From Brachyspira pilosicoli (GTDB taxonomy: Bacteria > Spirochaetota > Brachyspiria > Brachyspirales > Brachyspiraceae), in the NCBI RefSeq assembly GCF_019402445.1, contig NZ_SRZM01000166.1:1-14916 (forward strand): a stretch of 14,916 bases of DNA. The letters are read 5' to 3'. This document shows, in pieces, positions 7,680 through 14,841 of this stretch; the first letter of the stretch is position 1, and every line of letters begins with the position of its first letter. The position numbers and the translations under genes were made by a program. The notes beneath the pieces were generated by a model. It was not told the DNA's origin. It was given only the letters and a program-made list of their open reading frames with translations, and ran no database searches.

Positions 7680-8369
7680 ATGAATAGCAGCAATATTACT
7701 AAAGAAGAATTATGTAGAATGTTTGATCATACATTTTTAAAAGCTTTTGCTAGTATTGAAGATTTTAAAAAATTATGTTCAGAGGCTGTGCAGTATAATT
7801 TTGCTATGGTAGCAATTAATTCATATCCTGTAAAATTATGTAAGAGTTTAGTTAAAAATTCTGATGTGCATGTAGGGGCTGCAATATCTTTTCCTTTAGG
7901 ACAAACGACTCTAGAAGATAAAATATTTGAAATAGAACAAGCAGCTAAAGACGGGGCTGATGAAATAGATTATGTTATTAATATAGGGGAGTTAAAGAAT
8001 AATAATTATGATTATATTAAATTAGAAATGGAAAAAATAGTAGAAACAAGTAATAAATTAAATTTAATTTCTAAAGTAATATTCGAAAATTGTTATTTAA
8101 CTAAAGATGAAATAAAAAAAGTAGCTAGCATTGCAAAAGAAGTAAAACCCAATTTCATTAAAACAAGCACTGGCTTTGGAACATCAGGTGCTTTAGTTGA
8201 AGATGTAAAGCTTATGAAAGATGTAGTTGGTAATGATGTAAAAGTAAAAGCATCTGGTGGTATAAGTTCTTGGGAAGTATGTAAACAAATGATAGATGCA
8301 GGTGCTGAGCGTATTGGTACTAGTAATAGCATAAAAATTCTTAATGAGTTTTTAGAAGCAAGTAAATAA
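7680..8369 (+). CDS. DeoC-family aldolase, second and divergent copy
   Basis: A 229-residue paralogue of the aldolase at the start of the operon. Catalytic residues are intact: Schiff-base K161 in [10 protein letters not shown]97 in [10 protein letters not shown] and K190 in VKASGGI, with phosphate-binding ASGGI and IGTSN also kept. The N-terminal half is unusual. The consensus SVCINP strand of copy one is MVAINSYP here (43-50), and VCTVIGFPLGA is [11 protein letters not shown] (65-75). These segments line the substrate side of the barrel, so a different aldehyde or phosphate ester is possible. The two copies differ throughout, so this is not a recent duplication. Its SD AAGGAG (7667-7672) overlaps the stop codon of the kinase gene, implying tight co-expression. 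Likely still a deoxy-sugar-phosphate aldolase; exact substrate unknown. Confidence 0.88.
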   Translation: MNSSNITKEELCRMFDHTFLKAFASIEDFKKLCSEAVQYNFAMVAINSYPVKLCKSLVKNSDVHVGAAISFPLGQTTLEDKIFEIEQAAKDGADEIDYVINIGELKNNNYDYIKLEMEKIVETSNKLNLISKVIFENCYLTKDEIKKVASIAKEVKPNFIKTSTGFGTSGALVEDVKLMKDVVGNDVKVKASGGISSWEVCKQMIDAGAERIGTSNSIKILNEFLEASK

Positions 8370-8415
8370 TTAGATTTTTCAGCTGTAGATTTATATTATA
8401 TTTTTAGGAAAAAAT

Positions 8416-9927
8416 ATGAGCAAGTATATATTATCACATGACTTAGGAACATCTGGAAATAAAGCTGTGTTATATGATGTAGATGGGGTTTTAGTAAAAA
8501 GTTTAACTGTAAATTATAATGTAATATATTCTAATAAAAATTGGGCAGAGCAAGATCCTAATGAGTGGTGGAATGCTGTATGTGTATCTACTAAGTCATT
8601 ATTGCAAGGAATTAATGCAAAAGATGTTATTGCTGTATCATTTAGCGGGCAGATGATGGGTTGTGTATGTGTGGATAAAAATGGAAATTGTATACGAAAT
8701 GCTATTATTTGGTCTGATATGAGGGCATCAAAAGAAGAAAAGCATATAAGAGAGAATATAAGTGAGTTAGATTTTTATCATATAACTGGTCATAGGATAA
8801 GTCCATCTTATGGCGGTCAAAAATTTATGTGGATAAAAAATAATGAATTAGACACATATAAAAATACATTTAAAATTCTAAATGCAAAAGACTATATAAT
8901 ACTTAAATTGACAGATAAATTTGGAACAGAATATACAGATGCTTCTTCAACTTGTTTATTTGATTTGAATAAACTTAATTGGTCTGAAAAACTTATAGAT
9001 GTTATGCAAATAGATTATGAAAAACTTCCTGATTTATATAAATCTACAGATATTATTGGCTGTGTAACCGAAAAAGCATCTAAAGAAACAGGACTTTGTA
9101 AAGATACTCCGGTTGTATTAGGTGGCGGAGATGGTGTTTGTTCTGCTGTTGGTACAGGATGTATAAAAGAAGGAATAGCTCATAGTAGTATGGGTACATC
9201 TTCTTGGATATCAATTACTAGTAAAGAACCGATATATGATTCTGATATGAGAACATTTAATTGGGCACATATAGTTCCAGGATTTGTATTGCCTACAGGT
9301 ACTATGCAATGTGGGGGCGGAGCATATTCTTGGGTTGTAGATTCTTTATTTAAAAATGAAAATCAGTTATTGAAAGAAAAAAATATAAATATATATGATA
9401 TACTAGAAAAAGAAATAGAATCTTCTAAACCTGGAAGCAATGGAATAATATTTTTACCATATTTGATAGGGGAGCGAAGTCCAAGATGGAATCCAGATGC
9501 TAAAGGTGTGTTTATAGGATTAAAAATGGAAAATGACAGAAAAGATTTAGTTAGAAGCGTATTAGAAGGCGTTATTATGAATCTTGCTATAGTATTAGAT
9601 ATTTTTCAATCAAATAATCAAAACATAAAAGAGATTGTTGTAATAGGAGGAGGAGCTAGAACTAATATTTGGCTTAGTATAATGTCTGATATTTATGGTG
9701 TTGATATTTTAAAACCAAACTATTTAGAAGAAGCTTCATCTATGGGGGCGGCAGTAACTGCTGGTGTTGGTGTTGGTGTTTATAAAGACTTTGATGTTAT
9801 AAATAAATTTTTAGAAATAAAATCGGTTTATAAGCCTAATATTGAAAATAATAAAATATATTCTAAATTAAGAACAATTTTTGATGATTCTTATAATTCT
9901 TTAATAAAGATATTTTCTAGTATTTAA
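8416..9927 (+). CDS. FGGY-family carbohydrate kinase, xylulokinase-like
   Basis: A 503-residue kinase with the two-domain FGGY fold. Motifs are HDLGTSGNK (8-16, phosphate loop), AEQDPNEWW (44-52), SFSGQMMG (75-82), GGGDGVCSAVGTG (236-248, catalytic D239), GERSPRWNP (352-360) and the C-terminal signature around VVIGGGARTNIWLSIMSD (408-425). Overall it is nearest to xylulokinases. However, E. coli XylB has GQMHG, whose Met-His touches xylulose, while this protein has GQMMG, so D-xylulose is not assured. FGGY enzymes phosphorylate ketoses, polyols or gluconate. It is the last operon gene, after the widest internal gap (46 bp), with AGGAAA before ATG. No sugar isomerase is present to make a ketose substrate. 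A role in AI-2 uptake (LsrK) was considered and rejected. Confidence 0.85.
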   Translation: MSKYILSHDLGTSGNKAVLYDVDGVLVKSLTVNYNVIYSNKNWAEQDPNEWWNAVCVSTKSLLQGINAKDVIAVSFSGQMMGCVCVDKNGNCIRNAIIWSDMRASKEEKHIRENISELDFYHITGHRISPSYGGQKFMWIKNNELDTYKNTFKILNAKDYIILKLTDKFGTEYTDASSTCLFDLNKLNWSEKLIDVMQIDYEKLPDLYKSTDIIGCVTEKASKETGLCKDTPVVLGGGDGVCSAVGTGCIKEGIAHSSMGTSSWISITSKEPIYDSDMRTFNWAHIVPGFVLPTGTMQCGGGAYSWVVDSLFKNENQLLKEKNINIYDILEKEIESSKPGSNGIIFLPYLIGERSPRWNPDAKGVFIGLKMENDRKDLVRSVLEGVIMNLAIVLDIFQSNNQNIKEIVVIGGGARTNIWLSIMSDIYGVDILKPNYLEEASSMGAAVTAGVGVGVYKDFDVINKFLEIKSVYKPNIENNKIYSKLRTIFDDSYNSLIKIFSSI

Positions 9928-10118
9928 TTTGTATTAGATTATTTTTGTTGATTTTAAAATTATAATATTTTATTTAATAAAAATAAATTATACTTATTAA
10001 TTAAAAGAAAGCCATTTTATAATAATGAAAAACAATAGGTTATGTTTTATATTATGCTATTGCAAAAATATACTTTATATTTTAGTATATATAAAATGTT
10101 TTTAGGAGATTAAGGTTT
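9928..10118. other. Intergenic region after the sugar operon
   Basis: This 191-base AT-rich gap separates the FGGY kinase from the SPFH gene. I see no GC-containing hairpin with a T-run, so no intrinsic terminator can be supported for the sugar operon; read-through or factor-dependent termination is possible. The right end carries a candidate promoter and a 7-bp inverted repeat (ATATACT at 10068-10074, AGTATAT at 10084-10090). Confidence 0.6.
10060..10088 (+). promoter_or_regulatory. Candidate promoter of the SPFH gene
   Basis: TTGCAA (10060-10065), a 17-base spacer and TAGTAT (10083-10088) resemble a sigma-70 promoter. Transcription would start near 10095, just before the SD AGGAG (10104-10108). 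A TATACT at 10069-10074 is a competing -10 box with a weak -35. In DNA this AT-rich the call is tentative. Confidence 0.4.
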
Positions 10119-10910
10119 ATGAGAATTATTAATATTAATACTAACAAATTACATTCTATTCTTTTTATACTGCTTCCTATTGTTTTAATAGTAGGTTTTT
10201 TAATTTTTTCTAGCGTTACAATAGTATCAACAGGTGAGGTTGGTATAAGAAGCAGATTAGGTAAGGCTATATCGGAAGAAGAGCCTGGACTTCATTTTAG
10301 AATACCTTTTATAGATAGCATTAAACCTATGGAAGTAAGAGAGCAAACTGTTGAAAAGACTTATGCTGTATCTTCTAAGGATATGCAAACTATATCAATG
10401 ACTTTGAATGTTCAATATTCTATAACTGGTGATGCTTTAGAATTATATAAAAAATTTGGTACAGATTATAAGAATAAATTAGTTAATCCAAGAATATCAG
10501 AGAGTCTTAATGCTGTTTCTGCAAGATATACAATAGAAGAGTTTATTACAAAAAGAAATGAAATGGCTGGAGAACTTTTAAAAGAGGTTATGGCAGATTT
10601 TGAGAATTACGGTATTACAGTTGCAGCTTGTTCTATTATAGAGCATGATTTTTCTGATGAGTTTGACCAAGCAATAGAGAGAAAATTAATAGCTTCTCAA
10701 AATGCTCTTACTGCCCAAAATGATTTAGAAAAAGTTAAATATGAGGCAGAGGCTGAAATTACTAAAGCTAAGGGTATAGCTGAAGCTAATAGAATAATGC
10801 AAGAATCTTTAACACCTCTTTTAATACAGAGAATGTATATAGAGAAATGGGACGGTAAAATGCCTCAAGTTTCTGGTTCTGGTGTTACTCCTATGATACA
10901 AGTAAAATAA
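10119..10910 (+). CDS. SPFH/prohibitin-family membrane protein
   Basis: A 263-residue protein with one N-terminal membrane span (about 12-33), an SPFH (band 7) domain from about 34 to 180 starting IVSTGEVGIRSRLGKA, and a helical, charged stretch (about 178-230, including EKVKYEAEAEITKAKGIAEA) predicted to form a coiled coil. The end, LTPLLIQRMYIEKWDGKMP (231-249), is typical of bacterial prohibitin-like proteins. Such proteins form large oligomeric rings or scaffolds in the membrane and often associate with the FtsH protease or organise microdomains; no such partner is encoded nearby. Length is normal and there is no NfeD partner gene beside it, which argues against the stomatin-NfeD operon type. 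AGGAG lies ten bases before ATG. Family assignment is firm, cellular role not. Confidence 0.88.
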   Translation: MRIININTNKLHSILFILLPIVLIVGFLIFSSVTIVSTGEVGIRSRLGKAISEEEPGLHFRIPFIDSIKPMEVREQTVEKTYAVSSKDMQTISMTLNVQYSITGDALELYKKFGTDYKNKLVNPRISESLNAVSARYTIEEFITKRNEMAGELLKEVMADFENYGITVAACSIIEHDFSDEFDQAIERKLIASQNALTAQNDLEKVKYEAEAEITKAKGIAEANRIMQESLTPLLIQRMYIEKWDGKMPQVSGSGVTPMIQVK

Positions 10911-10969
10911 TTTTTACAATTTAATATAAAAAATCTTACTTTTTTTGTAAAATTTATGTATTTTTCTAA

Positions 10970-10991
10970 AAAATTATTATATAATAATTTT
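10970..10991. repeat. Perfect 22-bp AT palindrome before the symporter gene
   Basis: Bases 10970-10991 read identically on both strands (half-site AAAATTATTAT). The right arm's TATAATAATTTT (10980-10991) is repeated directly at 10991-11002, ending at the symporter SD. It could be a regulator site or contain the -10 region. The sequence is only A and T, so chance is a real alternative. Confidence 0.4.
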
Positions 10992-11004
10992 ATAATAATT
11001 TTTT

Positions 11005-11008
11005 GGAG
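11005..11008 (+). promoter_or_regulatory. SD that sets the symporter start at 11015
   Basis: GGAG lies six bases before ATG at 11015. A TTG at 11003 opens the same frame four codons earlier, but its own next codon is this GAG, so the TTG is part of the ribosome binding site and not the start. Confidence 0.85.
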
Positions 11009-11014
11009 TTTTAT

Positions 11015-12439
11015 ATGGGACAAGCTATTGTTATAGTAATAGTGATAGTATACCTAGTAGCTATGCTTTTTATAGGTGTATATTCTAGTAAAAAGATTAG
11101 TAATAGTAATGATTTTGCTTTGGCGGGTAGGAATTTAGGACCAATACTTTTGGCAGGAACTTTGGCTGCTACAAATATTGGAGGTGGTACTTCACTTGGT
11201 TTGGCAGAACAAGCTTTCGGTAAATGGGGATTTTCTGCTGTTTGGTATGTAATTACGGCATCTTTTGCATATTTAGTACTTGCTTTTTTGGCTCAGAGAT
11301 TTAGAAATGCTATGGTTACTACTGTATCTGAGTATTTTTATAATAGATACGGTAAAGCAAATGCATTAGTTACTTCTATTATTATGGGGCTTCCTATGAT
11401 AGGTATTACTGCTGCTCAGATTATAGCTTCTGCAAGTATTTTAACTGTTATGACAGGTTGGAATTATAAAGTATCTGTTGTAATAGTTACAGTTGTAGTT
11501 ACAGCGTATTCTTCTATGGGCGGACTTTGGGGAGTTGCTTTTACTGATTTAATACAAGGTTCATTAGTATTTATTGGAAGTTTGGTTGCTATACCTTTTG
11601 CTTTGAATTATGCTGGAGGTTTTGAACATGTAATTTCTAATCTCACACCTGCACAAAAATCACTTACTGCTGGTATGGGTTGGCCTACTATAATATCACT
11701 TACTATAATGTATATAGCTTCATATTCTGTTGGTCCTGAAATTAGTCAGAGATTTTTTTCTGCAAGAGATTCTAAATCACTTATGATAGGTTCTTTAATG
11801 GGTGGGTTAGTTTGTATATTATACTCTTTATTTCCTGCTTTTTTGGGTCTGATTGCTTCTAGTGTTGTAAAAGATGGTCTTCTCACTTCAGAATTATTAA
11901 CCTCTGAGGGAAGCAGATATATTTTACCAGTGCTTGCAATTCACACAATGCCTCCTGTTATAGTTGGATTATTATTTTCTGCTTTAATATCAGCTACTAT
12001 GTCATCAGCTGACTCTGATATGCTTGCAGTTTCTGTAATAGCTACAAATGATATATATAAAAAATACATAAATAAAAATGCTACAGATAAACAGCTTCTT
12101 TTCTTGGGAAGAGTTTGTATGGTTGTAGTTGGACTTATATCTATGTTTATAGCTTTTAGGGCTGCTAATTTAATAACTATACTTATGTTTTCATTTAGTT
12201 TACGTGCTGCCGGAGTATTTATACCATATTTATTTGGAAACTATACTAAGAAAAAATTATCAGCAGTAGCTAGTATGGGTTCATTGATAGCTGGAAGTGT
12301 TGTTACAATATTCTTCCAATACAATAAAAATATTAATCTATTTGGAGTAGACCCTATAATACCTGGCATTGTTGCTAGTTTAATAGTATTTTTAATTCTC
12401 TCTTCTATAATACAGCCTAAACCAGATGCAAACAATTAA
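11015..12439 (+). CDS. Sodium:solute symporter family transporter
   Basis: A 474-residue polytopic membrane protein of the SSS family (PF00474), which imports small solutes with Na+. It is hydrophobic throughout with about 12-13 predicted spans; the first covers roughly residues 5-22. Family features are the conserved loop SNDFALAGRNLGP after span one, the unwound helix region AATNIGGGTSLG, and SVGPEISQRFFSARDSKS in the mid-protein loop. The segment SALISATMSSADSDMLAVSV contains the Ser-rich stretch near the second sodium site. Substrates in this family range from sugars and amino acids to pantothenate, acetate and sialic acid; nothing visible decides between them. Start chosen at ATG 11015 with GGAG six bases upstream. 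It ends 18 bases before a strong terminator hairpin, and follows the SPFH gene by about 100 bases. Confidence 0.9.
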   Translation: MGQAIVIVIVIVYLVAMLFIGVYSSKKISNSNDFALAGRNLGPILLAGTLAATNIGGGTSLGLAEQAFGKWGFSAVWYVITASFAYLVLAFLAQRFRNAMVTTVSEYFYNRYGKANALVTSIIMGLPMIGITAAQIIASASILTVMTGWNYKVSVVIVTVVVTAYSSMGGLWGVAFTDLIQGSLVFIGSLVAIPFALNYAGGFEHVISNLTPAQKSLTAGMGWPTIISLTIMYIASYSVGPEISQRFFSARDSKSLMIGSLMGGLVCILYSLFPAFLGLIASSVVKDGLLTSELLTSEGSRYILPVLAIHTMPPVIVGLLFSALISATMSSADSDMLAVSVIATNDIYKKYINKNATDKQLLFLGRVCMVVVGLISMFIAFRAANLITILMFSFSLRAAGVFIPYLFGNYTKKKLSAVASMGSLIAGSVVTIFFQYNKNINLFGVDPIIPGIVASLIVFLILSSIIQPKPDANN

Positions 12440-12457
12440 ATAATTAAACAATAAAAA

Positions 12458-12489
12458 AAGAGGAGTATATTCAAAAATATATTCCTCTT
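12458..12489. terminator. Bidirectional intrinsic terminator between convergent genes
   Basis: Arms 12458-12470 and 12477-12489 form a 13-bp stem with one G-U pair (AAGAGGAGTATAT against ATATATTCCTCTT) around a six-base loop TCAAAA. A run of seven A on the left becomes a T-run for leftward transcripts, so termination of ruvB-M23 should be strong. On the right TAATTATTTTTA gives a weaker U-tract for the symporter transcript. It is the clearest terminator in the window. Confidence 0.88.
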
Positions 12490-12513
12490 AATTATTTTTA
12501 ATAATTATATATT

Positions 12514-13629
12514 TTAAAATCTTGCATTCAAATAAGGCATAGGGTTTTTATGGTCGCCTGCTATTCTCACTTCAAAATGGCAGTGTATACCAGTTGTTCT
12601 TCCAGTATTTCCAATCATAGCAATTTTTTGTCCTCTTTTTACTTGCTGACCGCCATGTACCAAAAGCTCTGAATTATGACCATAACCTGTTTGGTATCCA
12701 TTAGCATGCTCTATAAGTACAAACCAACCATAACCATTTTTCCAACCTGCAAAAACAACTTTACCGTCAGCTGCTGCTAGTATAGGAGTGCCATAAGGAC
12801 CTGCAATATCAACACCATAGTGATAACTTTTTTCCTGTGTAAAAGGAGAAAGTCTAGCACCAAATCCGCTTGATATTCTTCCGCCGCCTGCAACCGGCCA
12901 GCCTACTGGTATTTCTTTATGTATTATAGAAGATACGTCCATAAATGTTAAAATATTTTTTTGATATCTATCTATTTCATTTAAAGTTTTATTTATATCA
13001 TTATCATTGTTGCTATTATTATTAAAAGAAGAGTTGTTATTATAATCTATCAAATAAGAAATATTTTTTATAGTATCATTATAGTCTTTTAAAGATTTCG
13101 AATATCTGTTAAGTGAATCTTTGTATTCTGTAATTAAACTATAAGTTTTAGCCTCTGTAGCTGATAATGTATTATAAAAATCTCTTGCTTCTTTTTGTTT
13201 ATAATATGCATCAAAACCTGTATAGATTAAAGATGCAAAAATTAATACAAAAAATAGTATCATAAAATTATTAATAGGTAAGCTTAAGCCTTTTTCTTCA
13301 TTATTATAAAATATTAATATGCTTCTTTCATGATTACCTTTTTTTATGATAGCTGATATTATTTTATTGAAGAAATTTCTTATAGGCAAAGTTGAATCAT
13401 ATATTTTAGAAATAGATATTTTTAAATGATAAAGCTTATTATGATTTTTTTTGTATGTTGTTTTTTTATTATAATATTTTGGATATTTCGCAGCTTGTTT
13501 TTTATTATTAGATTTAAAATTATTTACAAATTTATTAGCTACTTTACTTTTATCTTTAGATGTTTCTTGTATATAATATTCGTCTAATTTGATATTAGAT
13601 TTTGTCTCAAAAGTATCTCGCGTTTGAAT
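12514..13629 (-). CDS. Membrane-anchored M23 (LytM-type) peptidase, probable ATT start
   Basis: A zinc metallopeptidase expected to cut peptidoglycan cross-links or act as a division regulator. The C-terminal M23 domain has HYGVD and HCHFEV; zinc ligands are the His and Asp of the first motif and the last His of the second, all present. Upstream are a membrane span (NFMILFFVLIFASLIYTGF), then a predicted coiled coil and an Asn-rich linker, placing the catalytic domain outside the membrane. The first canonical codon is TTG at 13389 (291 residues, no SD). The frame stays open to a TGA at 13653-13651. TGGAGG at 13641-13636 lies just after the ruvB stop and, six bases on, points to ATT at 13629, giving 371 residues with a Lys/Asn-rich cytoplasmic N-terminus. 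The peptidase call is firm; the ATT start is inference. It is co-transcribed with ruvB and ends at the shared terminator. Confidence 0.85.
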   Translation of the reverse strand: MQTRDTFETKSNIKLDEYYIQETSKDKSKVANKFVNNFKSNNKKQAAKYPKYYNKKTTYKKNHNKLYHLKISISKIYDSTLPIRNFFNKIISAIIKKGNHERSILIFYNNEEKGLSLPINNFMILFFVLIFASLIYTGFDAYYKQKEARDFYNTLSATEAKTYSLITEYKDSLNRYSKSLKDYNDTIKNISYLIDYNNNSSFNNNSNNDNDINKTLNEIDRYQKNILTFMDVSSIIHKEIPVGWPVAGGGRISSGFGARLSPFTQEKSYHYGVDIAGPYGTPILAAADGKVVFAGWKNGYGWFVLIEHANGYQTGYGHNSELLVHGGQQVKRGQKIAMIGNTGRTTGIHCHFEVRIAGDHKNPMPYLNARF

Positions 13630-13635
13630 AATAGA

Positions 13636-13641
13636 CCTCCA
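13636..13641 (-). promoter_or_regulatory. Strong SD upstream of the M23 frame with no ATG, GTG or TTG in frame
   Basis: The minus strand reads TGGAGG here, two bases after the ruvB stop codon. Downstream come TCT, then two ATT codons (13632-13630 and 13629-13627) in the M23 frame. No ATG, GTG or TTG follows at usable spacing in that frame. The second ATT has the six-base spacing seen at other genes here. Confidence 0.65.
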
Positions 13642-13643
13642 GT

Positions 13644-14678
13644 TTATAAATCAAATAAAGTATTCTCTTTATAATTATCGTTATTTTTTACATTAATATT
13701 TAAATAGCTATACGCTTTTATTGTAGCAACTCTTCCTTTTGGTGTTCTCTTAATAAAACCAGATTGTATTAAATATGGTTCTATTACATCTTCTATAGTT
13801 TCTATCTGCTCAGATAATGAAACAGATATAGTATCTACACCAACAGGTCCTCCATTATAATTTTTTATTATAGTATCTAGGTACTGTTTGTCAAGGGCTT
13901 CAAAGCCATTTTTATCAACACCCAACTTCTCTAAAGATTCGGATGCAAATTTTTCATCTATTTTTAAAACATCAGAAACCGTAGCAAAGTCAAACACTCT
14001 TCTAAGTAATCTATTAACTATTCTAGGTGTTCCTCTAGACCTTGATGCTATAGAAATTGCAGCTGAGTCTGTTATATCGATATTAAGAAACTTTGAGCTT
14101 CTTTTTACTATATCTGCTAAATCTTCGTTTGTATAAAACTCAAGTCGCTCTACTATTCCAAATCTATCATATAAAGGAGTGCTTAATAGTCCGCTTCTTG
14201 TTGTAGCTCCTATTAGAGTGAACTTTGGAAGTTTTACTCTAAAGCTTTTAGCACTTGTTCCTTCTCCTACCTTTATATCAACAAAAAAATCTTCCATTGC
14301 CGAATAAAGTACTTCTTCAACAACAGTTCTAAGTCTATGTATTTCATCTATAAATAATATATCTTTTTCGCCTAATGTTGTTAGTATAGATGCTAAATCA
14401 CCTGGACGTTCTATTACAGGGGCAGAAGTTGCTTTGATATTGCTTCCTAATTCTTCTGCTATTATTTGAGCTAGGGTAGTTTTGCCTAAACCAGGAGGTC
14501 CGTAAAATAATATATGATCCAAAGAAACATCTCTTTTTTTAGCACTATCTATAAAAACTTTTAATTTAGATTTTATATTTTCTTGCCCTATAAAATCATT
14601 GAATCCTTTTGGTCTTATAGAAGAATTATTAACATCATAAGAGTTTTCATTGGAGTTAGTTATACTTTCTTTATCCAA
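13644..14678 (-). CDS. ruvB: Holliday junction branch migration helicase RuvB
   Basis: A 344-residue AAA+ ATPase that drives branch migration with RuvA during recombination and repair. Motifs are Walker A GPPGLGKT (60-67), Walker [11 protein letters not shown] (107-116), sensor 1 GATTRSG (157-163), the arginine finger in PLYDRFG (R172), sensor 2 RGTPR (215-219) and the C-terminal winged-helix hallmark RTPKGRVAT (311-319). [12 protein letters not shown] (21-32) is the usual RuvB N-terminal motif; length is normal (E. coli 336). The start is TTG at 14678-14676: an in-frame TAA lies two codons upstream and no ATG precedes the conserved region, though the SD is weak. The C-terminal tail (residues 327-344, KNNDNYKEN) is lineage-specific. 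It is first in a two-gene unit with the M23 peptidase. No ruvA or ruvC is visible in the window. Confidence 0.97.
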   Translation of the reverse strand: MDKESITNSNENSYDVNNSSIRPKGFNDFIGQENIKSKLKVFIDSAKKRDVSLDHILFYGPPGLGKTTLAQIIAEELGSNIKATSAPVIERPGDLASILTTLGEKDILFIDEIHRLRTVVEEVLYSAMEDFFVDIKVGEGTSAKSFRVKLPKFTLIGATTRSGLLSTPLYDRFGIVERLEFYTNEDLADIVKRSSKFLNIDITDSAAISIASRSRGTPRIVNRLLRRVFDFATVSDVLKIDEKFASESLEKLGVDKNGFEALDKQYLDTIIKNYNGGPVGVDTISVSLSEQIETIEDVIEPYLIQSGFIKRTPKGRVATIKAYSYLNINVKNNDNYKENTLFDL

Positions 14679-14711
14679 TATTTAAAATCCATATTATTTA
14701 ATTGTGCATAT

Positions 14712-14740
14712 ATTATATTATAAAAAATGATTAATAACAA
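14712..14740 (-). promoter_or_regulatory. Probable promoter of ruvB and the M23 gene
   Basis: On the minus strand TTGTTA (14740-14735), a 17-base spacer and TATAAT (14717-14712) form a good sigma-70 promoter. Transcription would begin near 14705, about 27 bases before the ruvB TTG. A second overlapping TATAAT at 14722-14717 has too short a spacer from the same -35 box. Confidence 0.6.
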
Positions 14741-14841
14741 ATTTATTTTTTATATAAATATTATTATTTTTTATGTAAAAAATTATAAATGTAGTTTTAT
14801 TAAATTATATATTAGTTTTTTAAGTACTCTATTATAAAAAT

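Noticed and set aside
8093..8332. Reverse-strand frame inside the second deoC, and similar frames opposite rbsA, rbsD, rbsK, the symporter and ruvB
   Set aside because: All lie antisense to genes with intact family motifs, lack SD sites and show no recognisable domain. They are shadow frames.
1691..9927. An AI-2 (Lsr) uptake operon: ribose-type ABC, FGGY kinase and a DeoC-fold aldolase
   Set aside because: The aldolases carry the true DeoC motif KTSTGF rather than LsrF features, the regulator is DeoR-type rather than SorC/LsrR, no LsrG is present, and RbsD and RbsK fit a pentose route better.
9967..9985. AT-only inverted repeat after the FGGY kinase as a terminator
   Set aside because: The arms TTTTATT / AATAAAA leave a one-base loop and contain no G or C. 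It is expected by chance in this composition.
10025..10105. A 26-codon frame upstream of the SPFH gene, rich in Cys and hydrophobic residues
   Set aside because: No SD precedes it, it overlaps the candidate SPFH promoter, and its composition is what AT-rich DNA would give by chance.
10912..10952. Hairpin TTTTACAA / TTGTAAAA after the SPFH gene as a terminator
   Set aside because: Eight mostly A-T pairs with a 25-base loop would be unstable, and only a weak T-rich stretch follows. No terminator can be supported.
11003..11014. TTG at 11003 as the symporter start
   Set aside because: It overlaps the GGAG ribosome binding site of the ATG at 11015 and has no SD of its own.
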